From: Methylobacterium jeotgali
GTDB taxonomy: Bacteria > Pseudomonadota > Alphaproteobacteria > Rhizobiales > Beijerinckiaceae
Reading direction: 5' to 3'
Assembly: GCF_022179345.1 (NCBI RefSeq)
Contig: NZ_BPQR01000017.1
Location: 1-43,173, forward strand
DNA: 43,173 bases
Shown: positions 9,123-20,385 of the stretch, in pieces
Position numbering within the stretch: the stretch's first letter is position 1
Layout of the letters: the number at the start of each line of letters is the position of its first letter
Made by a program: the position numbers and the translations under genes
The notes under the pieces: model-generated
Databases searched by the model: none
What the model was told of the DNA's origin: nothing
The model's input: only the letters and a program-made list of their open reading frames with translations

Positions 9123-9431
9123 ATGCGCAAGCTCGTCGCGATCTCCGCCGCCGCTCTCACCCTCGGCACCCTGGTCAGCACCGCCGCCGACGCTCGTCCG
9201 CGCGGCTACTATGGCCATGGCCACTACCACGGCGGCTACGCCTATCGCGGCGGCCGCCGCGGCATCAACACGGGCGCCGCCGTCGGCCTCGGCATCGCGG
9301 GCCTTGCTGCCGGCGCGATCGCGGCCGGTGCCGCTCGCGACGCCTACTACCGCGACGGCTACGCCCCGACCTACGGTTACGGCTACGCGCCGGGCTACGG
9401 CGCTGGCTACGGGTACGGCTACGGCTACTGA
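9123..9431 (+). CDS. Gly/Tyr-rich small secreted protein
   Basis: A 102-residue protein with a signal peptide (RKLVAISAAALTLGTLVSTA, cleavage about residue 24 before DARPRG). The mature part has a His/Gly/Tyr-rich stretch (YYGHGHYHGGYAYRGG), a glycine-zipper-like hydrophobic segment (GLGIAGLAAGAIAAGAA), and a low-complexity tail of Tyr-Gly repeats ending YGYGYGY. Such proteins are common in Rhizobiales, and no function is established; surface or cell-wall association is a guess. GGAAAGGA lies seven bases before ATG 9123. It sits between a structured leader and a strong terminator, so it forms its own transcription unit. Confidence 0.8.
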   Translation: MRKLVAISAAALTLGTLVSTAADARPRGYYGHGHYHGGYAYRGGRRGINTGAAVGLGIAGLAAGAIAAGAARDAYYRDGYAPTYGYGYAPGYGAGYGYGYGY

Positions 9432-9455
9432 GCCCTCGACCACCGTTCTTCCCGA

Positions 9456-9488
9456 GGGGCGGCCGGAGCGATCCGGCCGCCCCTTTTT
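9456..9488 (+). terminator. Rho-independent terminator
   Basis: A perfect 12-base-pair stem, GGGGCGGCCGGA (9456-9467) with its complement at 9472-9483, loop GCGA, then TTTTT at 9484-9488. It lies 24 bases after the stop of the Gly/Tyr-rich protein gene. One of the clearest intrinsic terminators in the window. Confidence 0.92.
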
Positions 9489-9561
9489 CATGTGCCTGCG
9501 AGGTTGCCTCGCCGGGCGCCTTTTTGCATGAGGTGCCGCCGATCACGGAGACGCGAGCCTC

Positions 9562-10080
9562 ATGCCGATCATCGGGATCATCGTCGGCGGTATCATGACC
9601 GGCCTGATCTACTGGCTGATGTACGGGAACGGCCTCGAATACATCGACCAGTCCCTGCGCGACCGCCGCAATACCCGGAAGCGCCTCGAGAATCAGGCGA
9701 GTAGCCGGGCGGCGCCCCTGAAGGCGATTCGGCACCCGGCGGAGGCGGCCGGCGTGCTGATGCAGCTCGTGGCGCTGGCCCGCGGGACGCCGACCCCGGA
9801 CCAGGACGCGGCGGTCGAGGCGCAGATGCGCCGGATCCTGGAGCCCGGCGACGATCTCGGCACGCGCCTCATCGCGATCCGCCATACCGCCGCGCAGGTG
9901 CGCGACCCCAACGAGGCGGTGAGCCACCTGATCCCGCTCCTGCGGGAGAAGCTCGATGCGGGCGAGCGCGACGAGCTCGAGGGCATGCTGGAGGCGGTCG
10001 CCGTGGTGCATGGCGGCCCGATCCCGGCCCAGGAGCGCCTCATCGCCCGCACCATGCGTCTGCTCGCCGAGACGGTCTGA
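9562..10080 (+). CDS. membrane-anchored protein with TerB-like helical repeats
   Basis: A 172-residue protein with one N-terminal membrane segment (GIIVGGIMTGLIYWLMYG), a basic linker, and two similar helical segments: PAEAAGVLMQLVALARGTPTPDQDAAV (about 60-85) and ELEGMLEAVAVVHGGPIPAQERLIAR (about 132-157). The pattern of helix, Gly-Gly/Gly-Thr-Pro loop and acidic helix is like the TerB fold found in tellurite-resistance and DjlA proteins. The TerB assignment is inference by eye. It is convergent with queF, with a six-base spacer, and no shared terminator is seen. Confidence 0.7.
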   Translation: MPIIGIIVGGIMTGLIYWLMYGNGLEYIDQSLRDRRNTRKRLENQASSRAAPLKAIRHPAEAAGVLMQLVALARGTPTPDQDAAVEAQMRRILEPGDDLGTRLIAIRHTAAQVRDPNEAVSHLIPLLREKLDAGERDELEGMLEAVAVVHGGPIPAQERLIARTMRLLAETV

Positions 10081-11955
<1,875 letters not shown>

Positions 11956-11981
11956 GGGGGGGCCTCGGCCGCCTCGCCCGC

Positions 11982-13043
11982 TCACGGGATCAGCCGGTCC
12001 CGCCGCATCGCCTCGAACAGGTCGCGGAAGGCGTCCTCGGTCGGTTGGTATCCGGTGAAGCCGAGCCGGCGGCTCCTCGACATGTCGGTGACCACCTCGA
12101 TCGGCCGACCGAGGTCGAGGTCCGTGTGCCAGGCGGAGGCCAGCCGGCCGATGTCGGGCTCGGCGAGCCCGTCGCGGGCGGCGATCTCCCGCCAGACCGG
12201 TCCGGCATCGGCCAATTGCGGTTCGAGGGGACGGGTCTCCCCGTCGAACTCCGCCGGGGCGAGATCGAACCACTCGGCGAGCCGCCCCCAGAGTCCGCGC
12301 CAGCGCACCACGTCGCCGTTGACCACGTTGAAGGCTTGGTTGACCGCCGCTGGCGTCGTCGCGGCCCAGAGGATGTGGCTCGCGAGCAATCGCGCGTCGG
12401 TGAGGTCGCTGAGGCCGTCCCACTGCATCTGGGAGCCGGGAAATCGGAACGGCCGGCCCGTCTCCCGGCAGAGCGTGGCGTAGACGGCAAGGGTGCCACC
12501 GATGTTCATGGCGTTGCCGACCGCCCGGCCGATGATCGTGTGCGGCCGGTGGACGCTCCAGGTGAAGCCGTCGCGCGCGGCCGCGGCGAAGACCGCGTCC
12601 TCCTGGTCGTAATAGAAGTTGGGCAGGTCGAGCCGGGGCTGGTCCTCGCGCAGCGGCGTCTCTGGCGGGTGGCCTGCGCTGTAGGCCTCGAAGGGGCCGA
12701 GATAGTGCTTCAGCCCCGTCACGAGGGCGACGTGGCGCACGGACCCCGCGGAACACAGCGCATCGAGGAGATTGCGCACCATGCCGGCGTTGACGCGGAT
12801 GTTCTCCGCCTCGGTCGGTTGGCGCAACCACGTGGCGAGCACCACCACATCCGGTCGGTGTTCCGCGAGCGCCGCCTGCAGCGAGGCGGGATCCTGAAGG
12901 TCCGCCGCCACCGGCGTCACGCCCGGCTGCGGCAGGGGCCGGCGCGCGAGGCCGAGCACCCGCCAGCCCTCGTCCGCCATCCGACGCGCCGTGGCGCTCC
13001 CGACGATCCCGCTCGCGCCGACGATCAAAGCCGTCTCTGCCAT
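11982..13043 (-). CDS. PRISE-type short-chain dehydrogenase/reductase
   Basis: A 353-residue NAD(P)-binding protein with an N-terminal Rossmann motif ([17 protein letters not shown]). It carries the atypical active-site signature NFYYDQED and [11 protein letters not shown] that marks progesterone 5-beta-reductase/iridoid-synthase-like enzymes, which reduce activated C=C bonds. The true substrate is unknown. AGAGGAGAG lies upstream of ATG 13043. It is divergent from an HxlR regulator 131 bases away, a typical arrangement for regulator-controlled electrophile-reducing enzymes, so induction by reactive carbonyls or quinones is a reasonable inference. Confidence 0.85.
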   Translation of the reverse strand: MAETALIVGASGIVGSATARRMADEGWRVLGLARRPLPQPGVTPVAADLQDPASLQAALAEHRPDVVVLATWLRQPTEAENIRVNAGMVRNLLDALCSAGSVRHVALVTGLKHYLGPFEAYSAGHPPETPLREDQPRLDLPNFYYDQEDAVFAAAARDGFTWSVHRPHTIIGRAVGNAMNIGGTLAVYATLCRETGRPFRFPGSQMQWDGLSDLTDARLLASHILWAATTPAAVNQAFNVVNGDVVRWRGLWGRLAEWFDLAPAEFDGETRPLEPQLADAGPVWREIAARDGLAEPDIGRLASAWHTDLDLGRPIEVVTDMSRSRRLGFTGYQPTEDAFRDLFEAMRRDRLIP

Positions 13044-13117
13044 GGTCCGCTCTCTCCTCTGGCCCGGTCCACTTGCCCGGAGGGAGATGGCGGCCCAGAT
13101 GGGGCCGGCCAGACGGT

Positions 13118-13150
13118 ACCCGAACGGGTCATAGTCACCTCCCGGTGACT
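13118..13150. promoter_or_regulatory. candidate HxlR operator: two inverted repeats
   Basis: In the 131-base divergent spacer lie ACCCG-AA-CGGGT (13118-13129) and AGTCACC-TCCC-GGTGACT (13133-13150), both perfect inverted repeats. The second ends 24 bases before the regulator start. HxlR-family dimers bind short inverted repeats between themselves and the divergent target gene, so these are the natural operator candidates. Confidence 0.5.
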
Positions 13151-13174
13151 GGGCTGGCCACACCGGAGGTCGCG

Positions 13175-13555
13175 ATGGAGCCCGGCACGCCCGACCATAT
13201 GATCCGCGAGGACTGTGCGCCGCGCCGGGTACTGGCGCTCTTCGACGCCAAGTGGACGAGCATGGTCCTGCACGTGCTCGCGACTCATCTCGGCGGCTCG
13301 GCCCGGACCGGCGTGCTGGAGCGGAGCCTGCCGGGCATCTCGAAGAAGATGCTGATCCAGACCCTGCGCGAGATGGAGGCGAGCGGGCTTCTCAGCCGCC
13401 ACAACCACGGCACCGTGCCGCCCGCCGTCGAGTACGCGGTGACGCCCCTCGGCCGCCGCTTCGTCGAGCCGATCGACCTTCTCTACAACTGGGCGCGGGC
13501 CAACGCGGATGCTCTCGACGCGCTCGTCGCCCGCCCGAAGTCGAGCCGCCGTTAG
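13175..13555 (+). CDS. HxlR-family transcriptional regulator
   Basis: A 126-residue winged-helix regulator. Visible blocks are LALFDAKWTSMVLHVLATHLGGSAR (helix 1-2), LPGISKKMLIQTLREMEASGLLSR (recognition helix) and VEYAVTPLGRRFVEPIDLLYNWA (wing and dimer helix), the standard HxlR order. One Cys (DCAPRR, residue 12) is in the N-terminal region, where HxlR/QorR-type sensors often keep a redox cysteine; sensing by it is inference. ACCGGAGGT lies just before ATG 13175, which is why this start was chosen over the longer open frame. It probably controls the divergent PRISE-type reductase and itself. Confidence 0.9.
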   Translation: MEPGTPDHMIREDCAPRRVLALFDAKWTSMVLHVLATHLGGSARTGVLERSLPGISKKMLIQTLREMEASGLLSRHNHGTVPPAVEYAVTPLGRRFVEPIDLLYNWARANADALDALVARPKSSRR

Positions 13556-13584
13556 CCGGCCGAGTGCGTTCCTCGGCGCATCCC

Positions 13585-13601
13585 TTAGCGTGCCGTTAAC
13601 C
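13585..13601 (+). promoter_or_regulatory. near-consensus CtrA box upstream of ftsB
   Basis: TTAG-N7-TTAACC at 13585-13601 matches the CtrA consensus TTAA-N7-TTAACC with one mismatch and exact spacing. It ends 21 bases before the ftsB start. CtrA is the cell-cycle master regulator of alphaproteobacteria and controls several division genes, so regulation of ftsB is a fair inference. Confidence 0.5.
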
Positions 13602-13622
13602 GTCCCGGCGCATCGTGCGGGC

Positions 13623-13934
13623 ATGGTCGTCCGCCGCCGCGTCAGAGCCGTCGTGTTCCCGCTCGTCCTCTGGAGCGTGTCCGCGCTCGTGGTCGGCTAC
13701 TTCGTCTCGCAGGCCGAGAACGGCAATCGCGGCCTCGAGGCCAAGCGCGCCCTGAAGATCCAGGCCTACGGCCTCTCGAAGGAGCTCGCCGCGGCGAAGG
13801 ACGAGCGGAGCATGTGGGAGCACCGGGTCTCGCTCCTGCGCAGCGACCAGATCGACCGCGACCTCCTCGAGGAGCGTGCCCGGCTCGTGCTCGGGCGCGT
13901 GCACGCCAACGACGTGGTCGTCATCGATCCCTGA
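13623..13934 (+). CDS. ftsB: septum formation initiator FtsB/DivIC-like protein
   Basis: A 103-residue bitopic membrane protein: a short basic N-terminus (VVRRRVRAV), one membrane helix (VFPLVLWSVSALVVGYFVSQ), then a periplasmic coiled coil (about 35-75) and a conserved end (LLEERARLVLGRVHANDVVV). FtsB links FtsQ and FtsL in the divisome. Its place upstream of pdhA is the usual one in Rhizobiales. ATG 13623 is the first residue of the family match; a longer open frame reaches into the HxlR gene. A CtrA-like box precedes it. Confidence 0.9.
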   Translation: MVVRRRVRAVVFPLVLWSVSALVVGYFVSQAENGNRGLEAKRALKIQAYGLSKELAAAKDERSMWEHRVSLLRSDQIDRDLLEERARLVLGRVHANDVVVIDP

Positions 13935-13983
13935 GCCGGCCTCCGGGCGGCGCCGGCCTTCCTGCGAGCCCGTCGCCAGCGCC

Positions 13984-14007
13984 CTGACAGCTTCGGTACG
14001 CTGTCAG
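13984..14007. promoter_or_regulatory. perfect 8-base inverted repeat upstream of the pdh operon
   Basis: CTGACAGC (13984-13991) and GCTGTCAG (14000-14007) flank an 8-base spacer, 76 bases before pdhA and 49 after ftsB. There is no T-run, so a terminator is unlikely. It is a candidate operator for the pyruvate dehydrogenase operon; the binding protein is unknown. Confidence 0.4.
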
Positions 14008-14083
14008 CCGACCGGCCCTCGCTTTCCCGAAAGGCCTGTCCTAGAACCTCGTCCAAAGGTCGAAGGTTCGCGGGAGGGTGCCG

Positions 14084-15166
14084 ATGGATGCCGGAAGCGA
14101 GGCGGGCAAGGCCAAGCCCGAGACCACATCCGGACAGGCCGCCGCGGCCGAATCCAAGACCGCGCCGCAATCCGCCGGCCTCCCGAACGCGCCGCAGTTC
14201 ACCCGCGAGGAGGACCTGCACGCCTATCGCGAGATGCTGATGATCCGCCGCTTCGAGGAGAAGGCGGGCCAGCTCTACGGCATGGGCCTGATCGGCGGCT
14301 TCTGCCACCTCTACATCGGCCAGGAGGCCGTCGTCGTCGGGATGCAGATGGCGTCCGAGGACGGGGATCAGGTGATCACGGGATACCGGGATCACGGGCA
14401 CATGCTCGCCTGCGGCATGGACTCGAAGGGCGTGATGGCCGAGCTGACCGGCCGGCGCGGGGGCTACTCCCGCGGCAAGGGCGGCTCGATGCACATGTTC
14501 TCCCGCGAGAAGCAGTTCTTCGGCGGCCACGGCATCGTCGGCGCCCAGGTCTCGCTCGGCACCGGCCTCGGCTTCGCCGACGCCTACCGCGGCAACGGCA
14601 AGGTCAGCCTCACCTACATGGGCGACGGCGCCGCCAACCAGGGCCAGGTCTACGAGAGCTTCAACATGGCCCAGCTCTGGAAGCTGCCGGTCGTCTACGT
14701 GATCGAGAACAACCGCTACGCCATGGGCACCTCGGTCGACCGCGCCTCCGCGCAGACCGATTTCTCGAAGCGCGGCATCTCCTTCGGCATCCCCGGCGAG
14801 GCCGTCGACGGCATGGACGTGCGCACCGTCCGCGAGGCCGCCTCCCGCGCCATCGAGCACGCCCGCTCGGGCCAGGGCCCCTACATTCTCGAGATGAAGA
14901 CCTACCGCTACCGCGGCCACTCGATGTCCGACCCGGCGAAGTATCGCTCGAAGGACGAGGTCTCGAAGATGCGCGAGGAGCACGACCCGATCGAGATGGT
15001 CCGCAAGCGCCTGATCGAGCAGCACGGCATCGACGAGGCCGAGATCAAGGCCACCGACGCTAAGGTCCGCGAGATCGTCAACGACGCGGCCGAGTTCGCA
15101 ACCCACGACCCCGAGCCCGATCCGTCCGAGCTCTGGACCGACATCCTCCTCGAAGCCCGCGCCTGA
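14084..15166 (+). CDS. pdhA: pyruvate dehydrogenase E1 component, alpha subunit
   Basis: A 360-residue thiamine-diphosphate enzyme subunit that decarboxylates pyruvate together with PdhB. The first ~35 residues are a variable Ala/Lys/Glu-rich tail. The conserved core starts near LHAYREMLMIRRFEEKAGQLYGM. The ThDP/Mg motif is GDGAANQGQVYESFNMA with ENNRYAMGTSVDR after it. The regulatory-loop region YRYRGHSMSDPAKYRSKDEV is intact. GGGAGG at 14072-14077 is correctly spaced for ATG 14084 and abuts GTG 14078, so the ATG was preferred. First gene of pdhA-pdhB-DUF5076-pdhC-lpdA. Confidence 0.97.
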   Translation: MDAGSEAGKAKPETTSGQAAAAESKTAPQSAGLPNAPQFTREEDLHAYREMLMIRRFEEKAGQLYGMGLIGGFCHLYIGQEAVVVGMQMASEDGDQVITGYRDHGHMLACGMDSKGVMAELTGRRGGYSRGKGGSMHMFSREKQFFGGHGIVGAQVSLGTGLGFADAYRGNGKVSLTYMGDGAANQGQVYESFNMAQLWKLPVVYVIENNRYAMGTSVDRASAQTDFSKRGISFGIPGEAVDGMDVRTVREAASRAIEHARSGQGPYILEMKTYRYRGHSMSDPAKYRSKDEVSKMREEHDPIEMVRKRLIEQHGIDEAEIKATDAKVREIVNDAAEFATHDPEPDPSELWTDILLEARA

Positions 15167-15237
15167 GGTTTCCCGCCGGACGCTCCCCGCGCCCGTCCGC
15201 CCGCGCCCGCCACCGACAGAGCTGAGCTGCCCCGCCC

Positions 15238-16689
<1,452 letters not shown>

Positions 16690-16699
16690 GCCGCCCACG

Positions 16700-16978
16700 A
16701 TGGCCGAGCGCTTCCAGGAACTCGCCGTCCCCCCCGACGCCCTCGAGAACGGGGGCATCGAGGTGCTGCGGGCGAGCGTCGTGGACGGCGCCGTGAGCAT
16801 CGCGCTCCGCCGCTCCTTCGACGACCCCTACACCTGGGGCCGGCTCCTCATCGACCTCGCCCGCCACGCCGCCCGCATCTATGCGCTGGAGAGCGATCTC
16901 AGCGAGGACGAGGCCTTCGAGCGCATCCGCGCCGGGCTGGAGGCGGGGCTTCCGGGAGCGGAAGGTCCCTTGAACTAG
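16700..16978 (+). CDS. DUF5076 family protein
   Basis: A 92-residue soluble protein. The visible core is [41 protein letters not shown], followed by an acidic helix with [18 protein letters not shown]. It matches DUF5076, a small family often encoded between pdhB and pdhC in Rhizobiales; its role is unknown. ATG 16700 lies 10 bases after the pdhB stop and 50 bases before pdhC, so it is clearly within the operon. A function linked to the pyruvate dehydrogenase complex is suggested only by this position. Confidence 0.8.
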   Translation: MAERFQELAVPPDALENGGIEVLRASVVDGAVSIALRRSFDDPYTWGRLLIDLARHAARIYALESDLSEDEAFERIRAGLEAGLPGAEGPLN

Positions 16979-17028
16979 GATCGCAACAGCCCACGCCAGG
17001 CCGCTGCCAGATCAGGATAAAACCGCCG

Positions 17029-18447
17029 ATGCCCATCAACGTCCTGATGCCCGCCCTCTCGCCGACCATGGAGAAGGGCAACCTCGCCAAGTGGCTGAAG
17101 AAGGAGGGCGATTCGGTGAAGTCCGGCGACGTGCTCGCCGAGATCGAGACCGACAAGGCGACGATGGAGGTGGAGGCCATCGACGAGGGGGTGCTGGCCA
17201 AGATCCTCGTCCCCGAGGGCACCGCGGACGTGCCCGTCAACGACCTCATCGCGCTCATCGCCGCCGACGGTGAGGACCCGGCCTCCGTGCAGGCGCCCGC
17301 CGGAGGCGGCGCGAAGGCCGAGGCGCCGGAGGAGGCGCCGGCTCCGAAGCCCGATGCCGGTGCCGAGAACACCACCCCCGGCGGCGGCCACAAGGAGTAC
17401 GCCCGCGTCGACACCGCCCCGCAGGGACCGGCGACCGCCGCGAAGTCCGGTGAGGGCGCGGACGGCAGCCGCGTCTTCGCCTCGCCGCTCGCCCGCCGCA
17501 TCGCCAAGCAGGAAGGCGTCGACATCGCCGCCGTGAAGGGCTCCGGCCCCCACGGGCGGATCATCGAGCGGGACGTGCGCGAGGCGCTGGCCTCCGGCAC
17601 GGCCAAGGGAGATGCGAAGGCGAGCGCAAAGGCCGACACCGGCAAGGCTCCGGAGAAGCCCGCCGCCAAGGAGGCTGCGGCTCCGCAGGCGGCCAAGGCC
17701 GCCGGTCTCAGCGCCGATCAGGTCAAGGGCTTCTTCAAGGCCGGCACTTACGAGGAGGTGCCCCTCGACGGCATGCGCCGGACCATCGCCAAGCGCCTCA
17801 CCGAGGCGATGCAGGTCGCCCCGCACTTCTACCTCACCGTCGATTGCGAGCTCGACGCGCTCCTCAAGCTGCGCACGCAGCTCAACGACGGCGCCGGCAA
17901 GAGCAAGGACGGCAAGCCCCTCTACAAGCTCTCGGTCAACGACTTCGTCATCAAGGCGATGGGCCTCGCGCTGATGCGGGTGCCGACCGCCAACGCGGTC
18001 TGGGCCGAGGACCGCATCCTGCGCTTCGACAACGCCGAGGTCGGCGTCGCGGTGGCCATCGACGGCGGGCTCTACACGCCGGTGATCCGCCAGGCCGACC
18101 GCAAGACGCTCTCGACCATCTCCAACGAGATGAAGGATTTCGCCGCCCGCGCGCGCGCCAAGAAGCTCAAGCCCGAGGAGTACCAGGGCGGCGTCACCGC
18201 CGTGTCGAACCTCGGCATGTACGGGATCAAGCACTTCACCGCGGTGATCAACCCGCCCCAGTCGACGATCCTCGCGGTCGGCGCCGGCGAGCAGCGGGTG
18301 GTGGTGCGCGACGGGGCCCCGGCCATCATCCAGGCGATGTCCGTCACCCTCTCCTGTGATCACAGGGTCCTGGATGGCGCGCTCGGGGCCGAGCTGATCT
18401 CGGCCTTCAAGGCGCTGATCGAGAACCCGATGGCGATGCTGGTGTGA
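17029..18447 (+). CDS. pdhC: pyruvate dehydrogenase E2 component, dihydrolipoamide acetyltransferase
   Basis: A 472-residue core protein: a lipoyl domain at 1-80 (Lys43 in [11 protein letters not shown]), an Ala/Pro/Glu linker, a peripheral-subunit-binding domain at about 145-180 ([24 protein letters not shown]), a second linker rich in Ala/Lys, and the catalytic acetyltransferase domain from about 240 with the active-site His445 and Asp449 in [12 protein letters not shown]. It moves the acetyl group from E1 to CoA. One lipoyl domain on E2 plus one on E1-beta is the usual alphaproteobacterial design. Confidence 0.97.
   Translation: MPINVLMPALSPTMEKGNLAKWLKKEGDSVKSGDVLAEIETDKATMEVEAIDEGVLAKILVPEGTADVPVNDLIALIAADGEDPASVQAPAGGGAKAEAPEEAPAPKPDAGAENTTPGGGHKEYARVDTAPQGPATAAKSGEGADGSRVFASPLARRIAKQEGVDIAAVKGSGPHGRIIERDVREALASGTAKGDAKASAKADTGKAPEKPAAKEAAAPQAAKAAGLSADQVKGFFKAGTYEEVPLDGMRRTIAKRLTEAMQVAPHFYLTVDCELDALLKLRTQLNDGAGKSKDGKPLYKLSVNDFVIKAMGLALMRVPTANAVWAEDRILRFDNAEVGVAVAIDGGLYTPVIRQADRKTLSTISNEMKDFAARARAKKLKPEEYQGGVTAVSNLGMYGIKHFTAVINPPQSTILAVGAGEQRVVVRDGAPAIIQAMSVTLSCDHRVLDGALGAELISAFKALIENPMAMLV
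17083..17204 (+). repeat. 122-base perfect direct repeat, copy 2 (pdhC lipoyl domain)
   Basis: Second copy of the segment at 15292-15413. The identity includes third codon positions, which is unexpected for an old duplication and points to recent conversion or strong homogenisation. Confidence 0.95.
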
Positions 18448-18514
18448 GCCGCACCCCGCCCCCGAACCACGACCGAACGGCCCCGCGCCCCTGAGGGCGC
18501 CCGCGGAGACGCGC

Positions 18515-19954
18515 ATGTCCGACGCCTACGACGTCCTCATCATCGGTGCCGGTCCCGGCGGCTACGTCGCGGCGATCCGCGCGGCGCAGCTCGGGCTCAA
18601 GACGGCGGTGGTCGACCGGGAGCATCTCGGCGGCATCTGCCTGAACTGGGGCTGCATCCCGACGAAGGCGCTGCTGCGCTCGGCCGAGATCTACCACTAC
18701 ATGCAGCACGCCGCCGACTACGGCCTCTCGGCCGAGAAGGTCGGCTTCGATGCCGCCGCCATCGTCAAGCGCTCGCGGGGCGTCTCCGGGCGCCTCAACG
18801 GCGGCGTCGGCATGCTGCTCAAGAAGAACAAGGTCGACGTGATCTGGGGCGAGGCGGCGATCGAGTCCGCGCCGAAGGGCAACGCGCCGGGCAAGGTCGC
18901 GGTCAGGGAGACGAAGCGCGCGGAAGCCCCGAAGGGCGCCAAGGGCGCGGGCACCTACGAGGCGCGCCACATCATCGTCGCGACGGGCGCCCGCCCCCGC
19001 GCCATCCCCGGCATCGAGCCCGACAAGAAGCAGATCTGGACCTACTACGAGGCCATGGTCCCCGAGGCGATGCCGAAGTCGCTGCTCGTGATGGGCTCGG
19101 GCGCCATCGGCATCGAGTTCGCCTCCTTCTACCGCACCATGGGCGCCGAGGTGACGGTGGTGGAGCTGCTACCGCAGATCCTGCCCGTCGAGGACGCGGA
19201 GATCGCCGGCCTCGCCCGCAAGCGCTTCGAGAAGCAGGGCATCAAGATTCTGACGGGCGCCAAGGTGACGAAGGTCGAGAAGGGCGCGGATTCGGTCACG
19301 GCGACGGTGGAGACCGGCGACGGCAAATCGCAAAAGATCACGGCGGAGAAGCTGATCTCGGCGGTCGGCGTCGTTGGCAACATCGAGGGCATCGGGCTCG
19401 AAAAGCTCGGCGTCACCATCGAGCGGGGGATCGTCGCCACCGACGGGCTCGGGCGCACCAACGTACCGGGGGTCTACGCCATCGGCGACGTCGCCGGCCC
19501 GCCGATGCTCGCCCACAAGGCCGAGCATGAGGGCGTGATCTGCGTCGAGACCATCAAAGGGCTCCACGCCCACCCGATGGACAAGGGCAAGATCCCCGGC
19601 TGCACCTACTGCCAGCCGCAGATCGCCAGCGTCGGCCTCACCGAGGCCAAGGCCAAGGAGCAGGGTTTTTCCGTCAAGGTCGGCCGCTTCCCCTTCGCGG
19701 GCAACGGCAAGGCCATCGCGCTCGGCGAGCCGGACGGGCTGATCAAGACGATCTTCGACGCCAAGACCGGGCAGCTTCTCGGCGCCCACATGGTCGGCGC
19801 CGAGGTCACCGAGCTCATCCAGGGCTACGTCGTCGCGATGACGCTGGAGACCACCGAGGAAGAGCTGATGCACACGGTCTTCCCGCATCCGACGCTCTCG
19901 GAGATGATGCACGAGAGCGTGCTCGACGCCTACGGGCGGGTCATCCACACGTAG
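18515..19954 (+). CDS. lpdA: dihydrolipoamide dehydrogenase (E3)
   Basis: A 479-residue flavoprotein disulfide reductase that reoxidises dihydrolipoyl groups with NAD. The FAD motif is IIGAGPGGYVAAIRAA at 9-24, the redox disulfide is Cys42/Cys47 in GGICLNWGCIPTK, the NAD motif is VMGSGAIGIEFASFY near 200, and the C-terminal His-Glu is in HTVFPHPTLSEMMHESVLDA. A Lys/Ala-rich insertion near residues 130-148 (RETKRAEAPKGAKGAG) is longer than in E. coli Lpd. Last gene of the pdh operon; it ends 24 bases from the stop of a convergent tiny gene. Confidence 0.97.
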   Translation: MSDAYDVLIIGAGPGGYVAAIRAAQLGLKTAVVDREHLGGICLNWGCIPTKALLRSAEIYHYMQHAADYGLSAEKVGFDAAAIVKRSRGVSGRLNGGVGMLLKKNKVDVIWGEAAIESAPKGNAPGKVAVRETKRAEAPKGAKGAGTYEARHIIVATGARPRAIPGIEPDKKQIWTYYEAMVPEAMPKSLLVMGSGAIGIEFASFYRTMGAEVTVVELLPQILPVEDAEIAGLARKRFEKQGIKILTGAKVTKVEKGADSVTATVETGDGKSQKITAEKLISAVGVVGNIEGIGLEKLGVTIERGIVATDGLGRTNVPGVYAIGDVAGPPMLAHKAEHEGVICVETIKGLHAHPMDKGKIPGCTYCQPQIASVGLTEAKAKEQGFSVKVGRFPFAGNGKAIALGEPDGLIKTIFDAKTGQLLGAHMVGAEVTELIQGYVVAMTLETTEEELMHTVFPHPTLSEMMHESVLDAYGRVIHT

Positions 19955-19978
19955 GGGACGTGCCTTGGGACGGCGGGC

Positions 19979-20068
19979 TTAGTAGCCCATCGCCACGAGG
20001 GTGAAGGCGGTCGCGAAGACGCTGCTCACGGCGAGCCCGAAGCCGGCCTTGCGGATGGCGAGGATCAT
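19979..20068 (-). CDS. 29-residue hydrophobic peptide
   Basis: A 30-codon frame beginning MILAIRKAGFGLAV and ending VAMGY. One basic patch (RK) precedes a continuous hydrophobic segment long enough to cross a membrane. ATG 20068 lies five bases after the stop of the upstream 51-residue frame, with GGGAGC about 12 bases ahead, so translation may be coupled. Too short for most gene finders. No family is recognised. Confidence 0.45.
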   Translation of the reverse strand: MILAIRKAGFGLAVSSVFATAFTLVAMGY

Positions 20069-20073
20069 GGCGC

Positions 20074-20229
20074 TCAAGCTCCCGGGCGCTTGGTGTGGGG
20101 TGAGGCCAGCCGGCCGATGGCGGTCCCGCCCTCGGCATCCGGATTGCGCAGCTCTCGGGCGCCCGGTGCATGCCCGTCCACGATCAGGACGACGAGCGCG
20201 AGCACCAGGAACAGCTTCTTGAGGGCCAT
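20074..20229 (-). CDS. 51-residue small membrane or secreted peptide
   Basis: A 52-codon frame beginning MALKKLFLVLALVVLIVDG: two lysines then a strong hydrophobic stretch, either a signal-anchor or a signal peptide. A polar tail rich in Arg/Pro/Ala follows. GGAGAAGG lies about 8 bases before ATG 20229. It is followed at once by the 29-residue frame. It lies between lpdA and a GAF-domain gene. The function is unknown; a real gene is supported by the SD, the N-terminal charge/hydrophobic pattern and the coupling. Confidence 0.5.
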   Translation of the reverse strand: MALKKLFLVLALVVLIVDGHAPGARELRNPDAEGGTAIGRLASPHTKRPGA

Positions 20230-20385
20230 CGGGCCGGACCTTCTCCGGTCGCCGGGTCGGGAAGGCGACGGTCCCGGTCCTAAGGCCGATGACGCGCGGT
20301 CCGGGTGCGCTGCCGCACGCGGATGGGGCGATCTCGCGGATGGCACCCTTGCATGGTGAGCGGGGCGTTAAGGAGCGCCGGCGCC

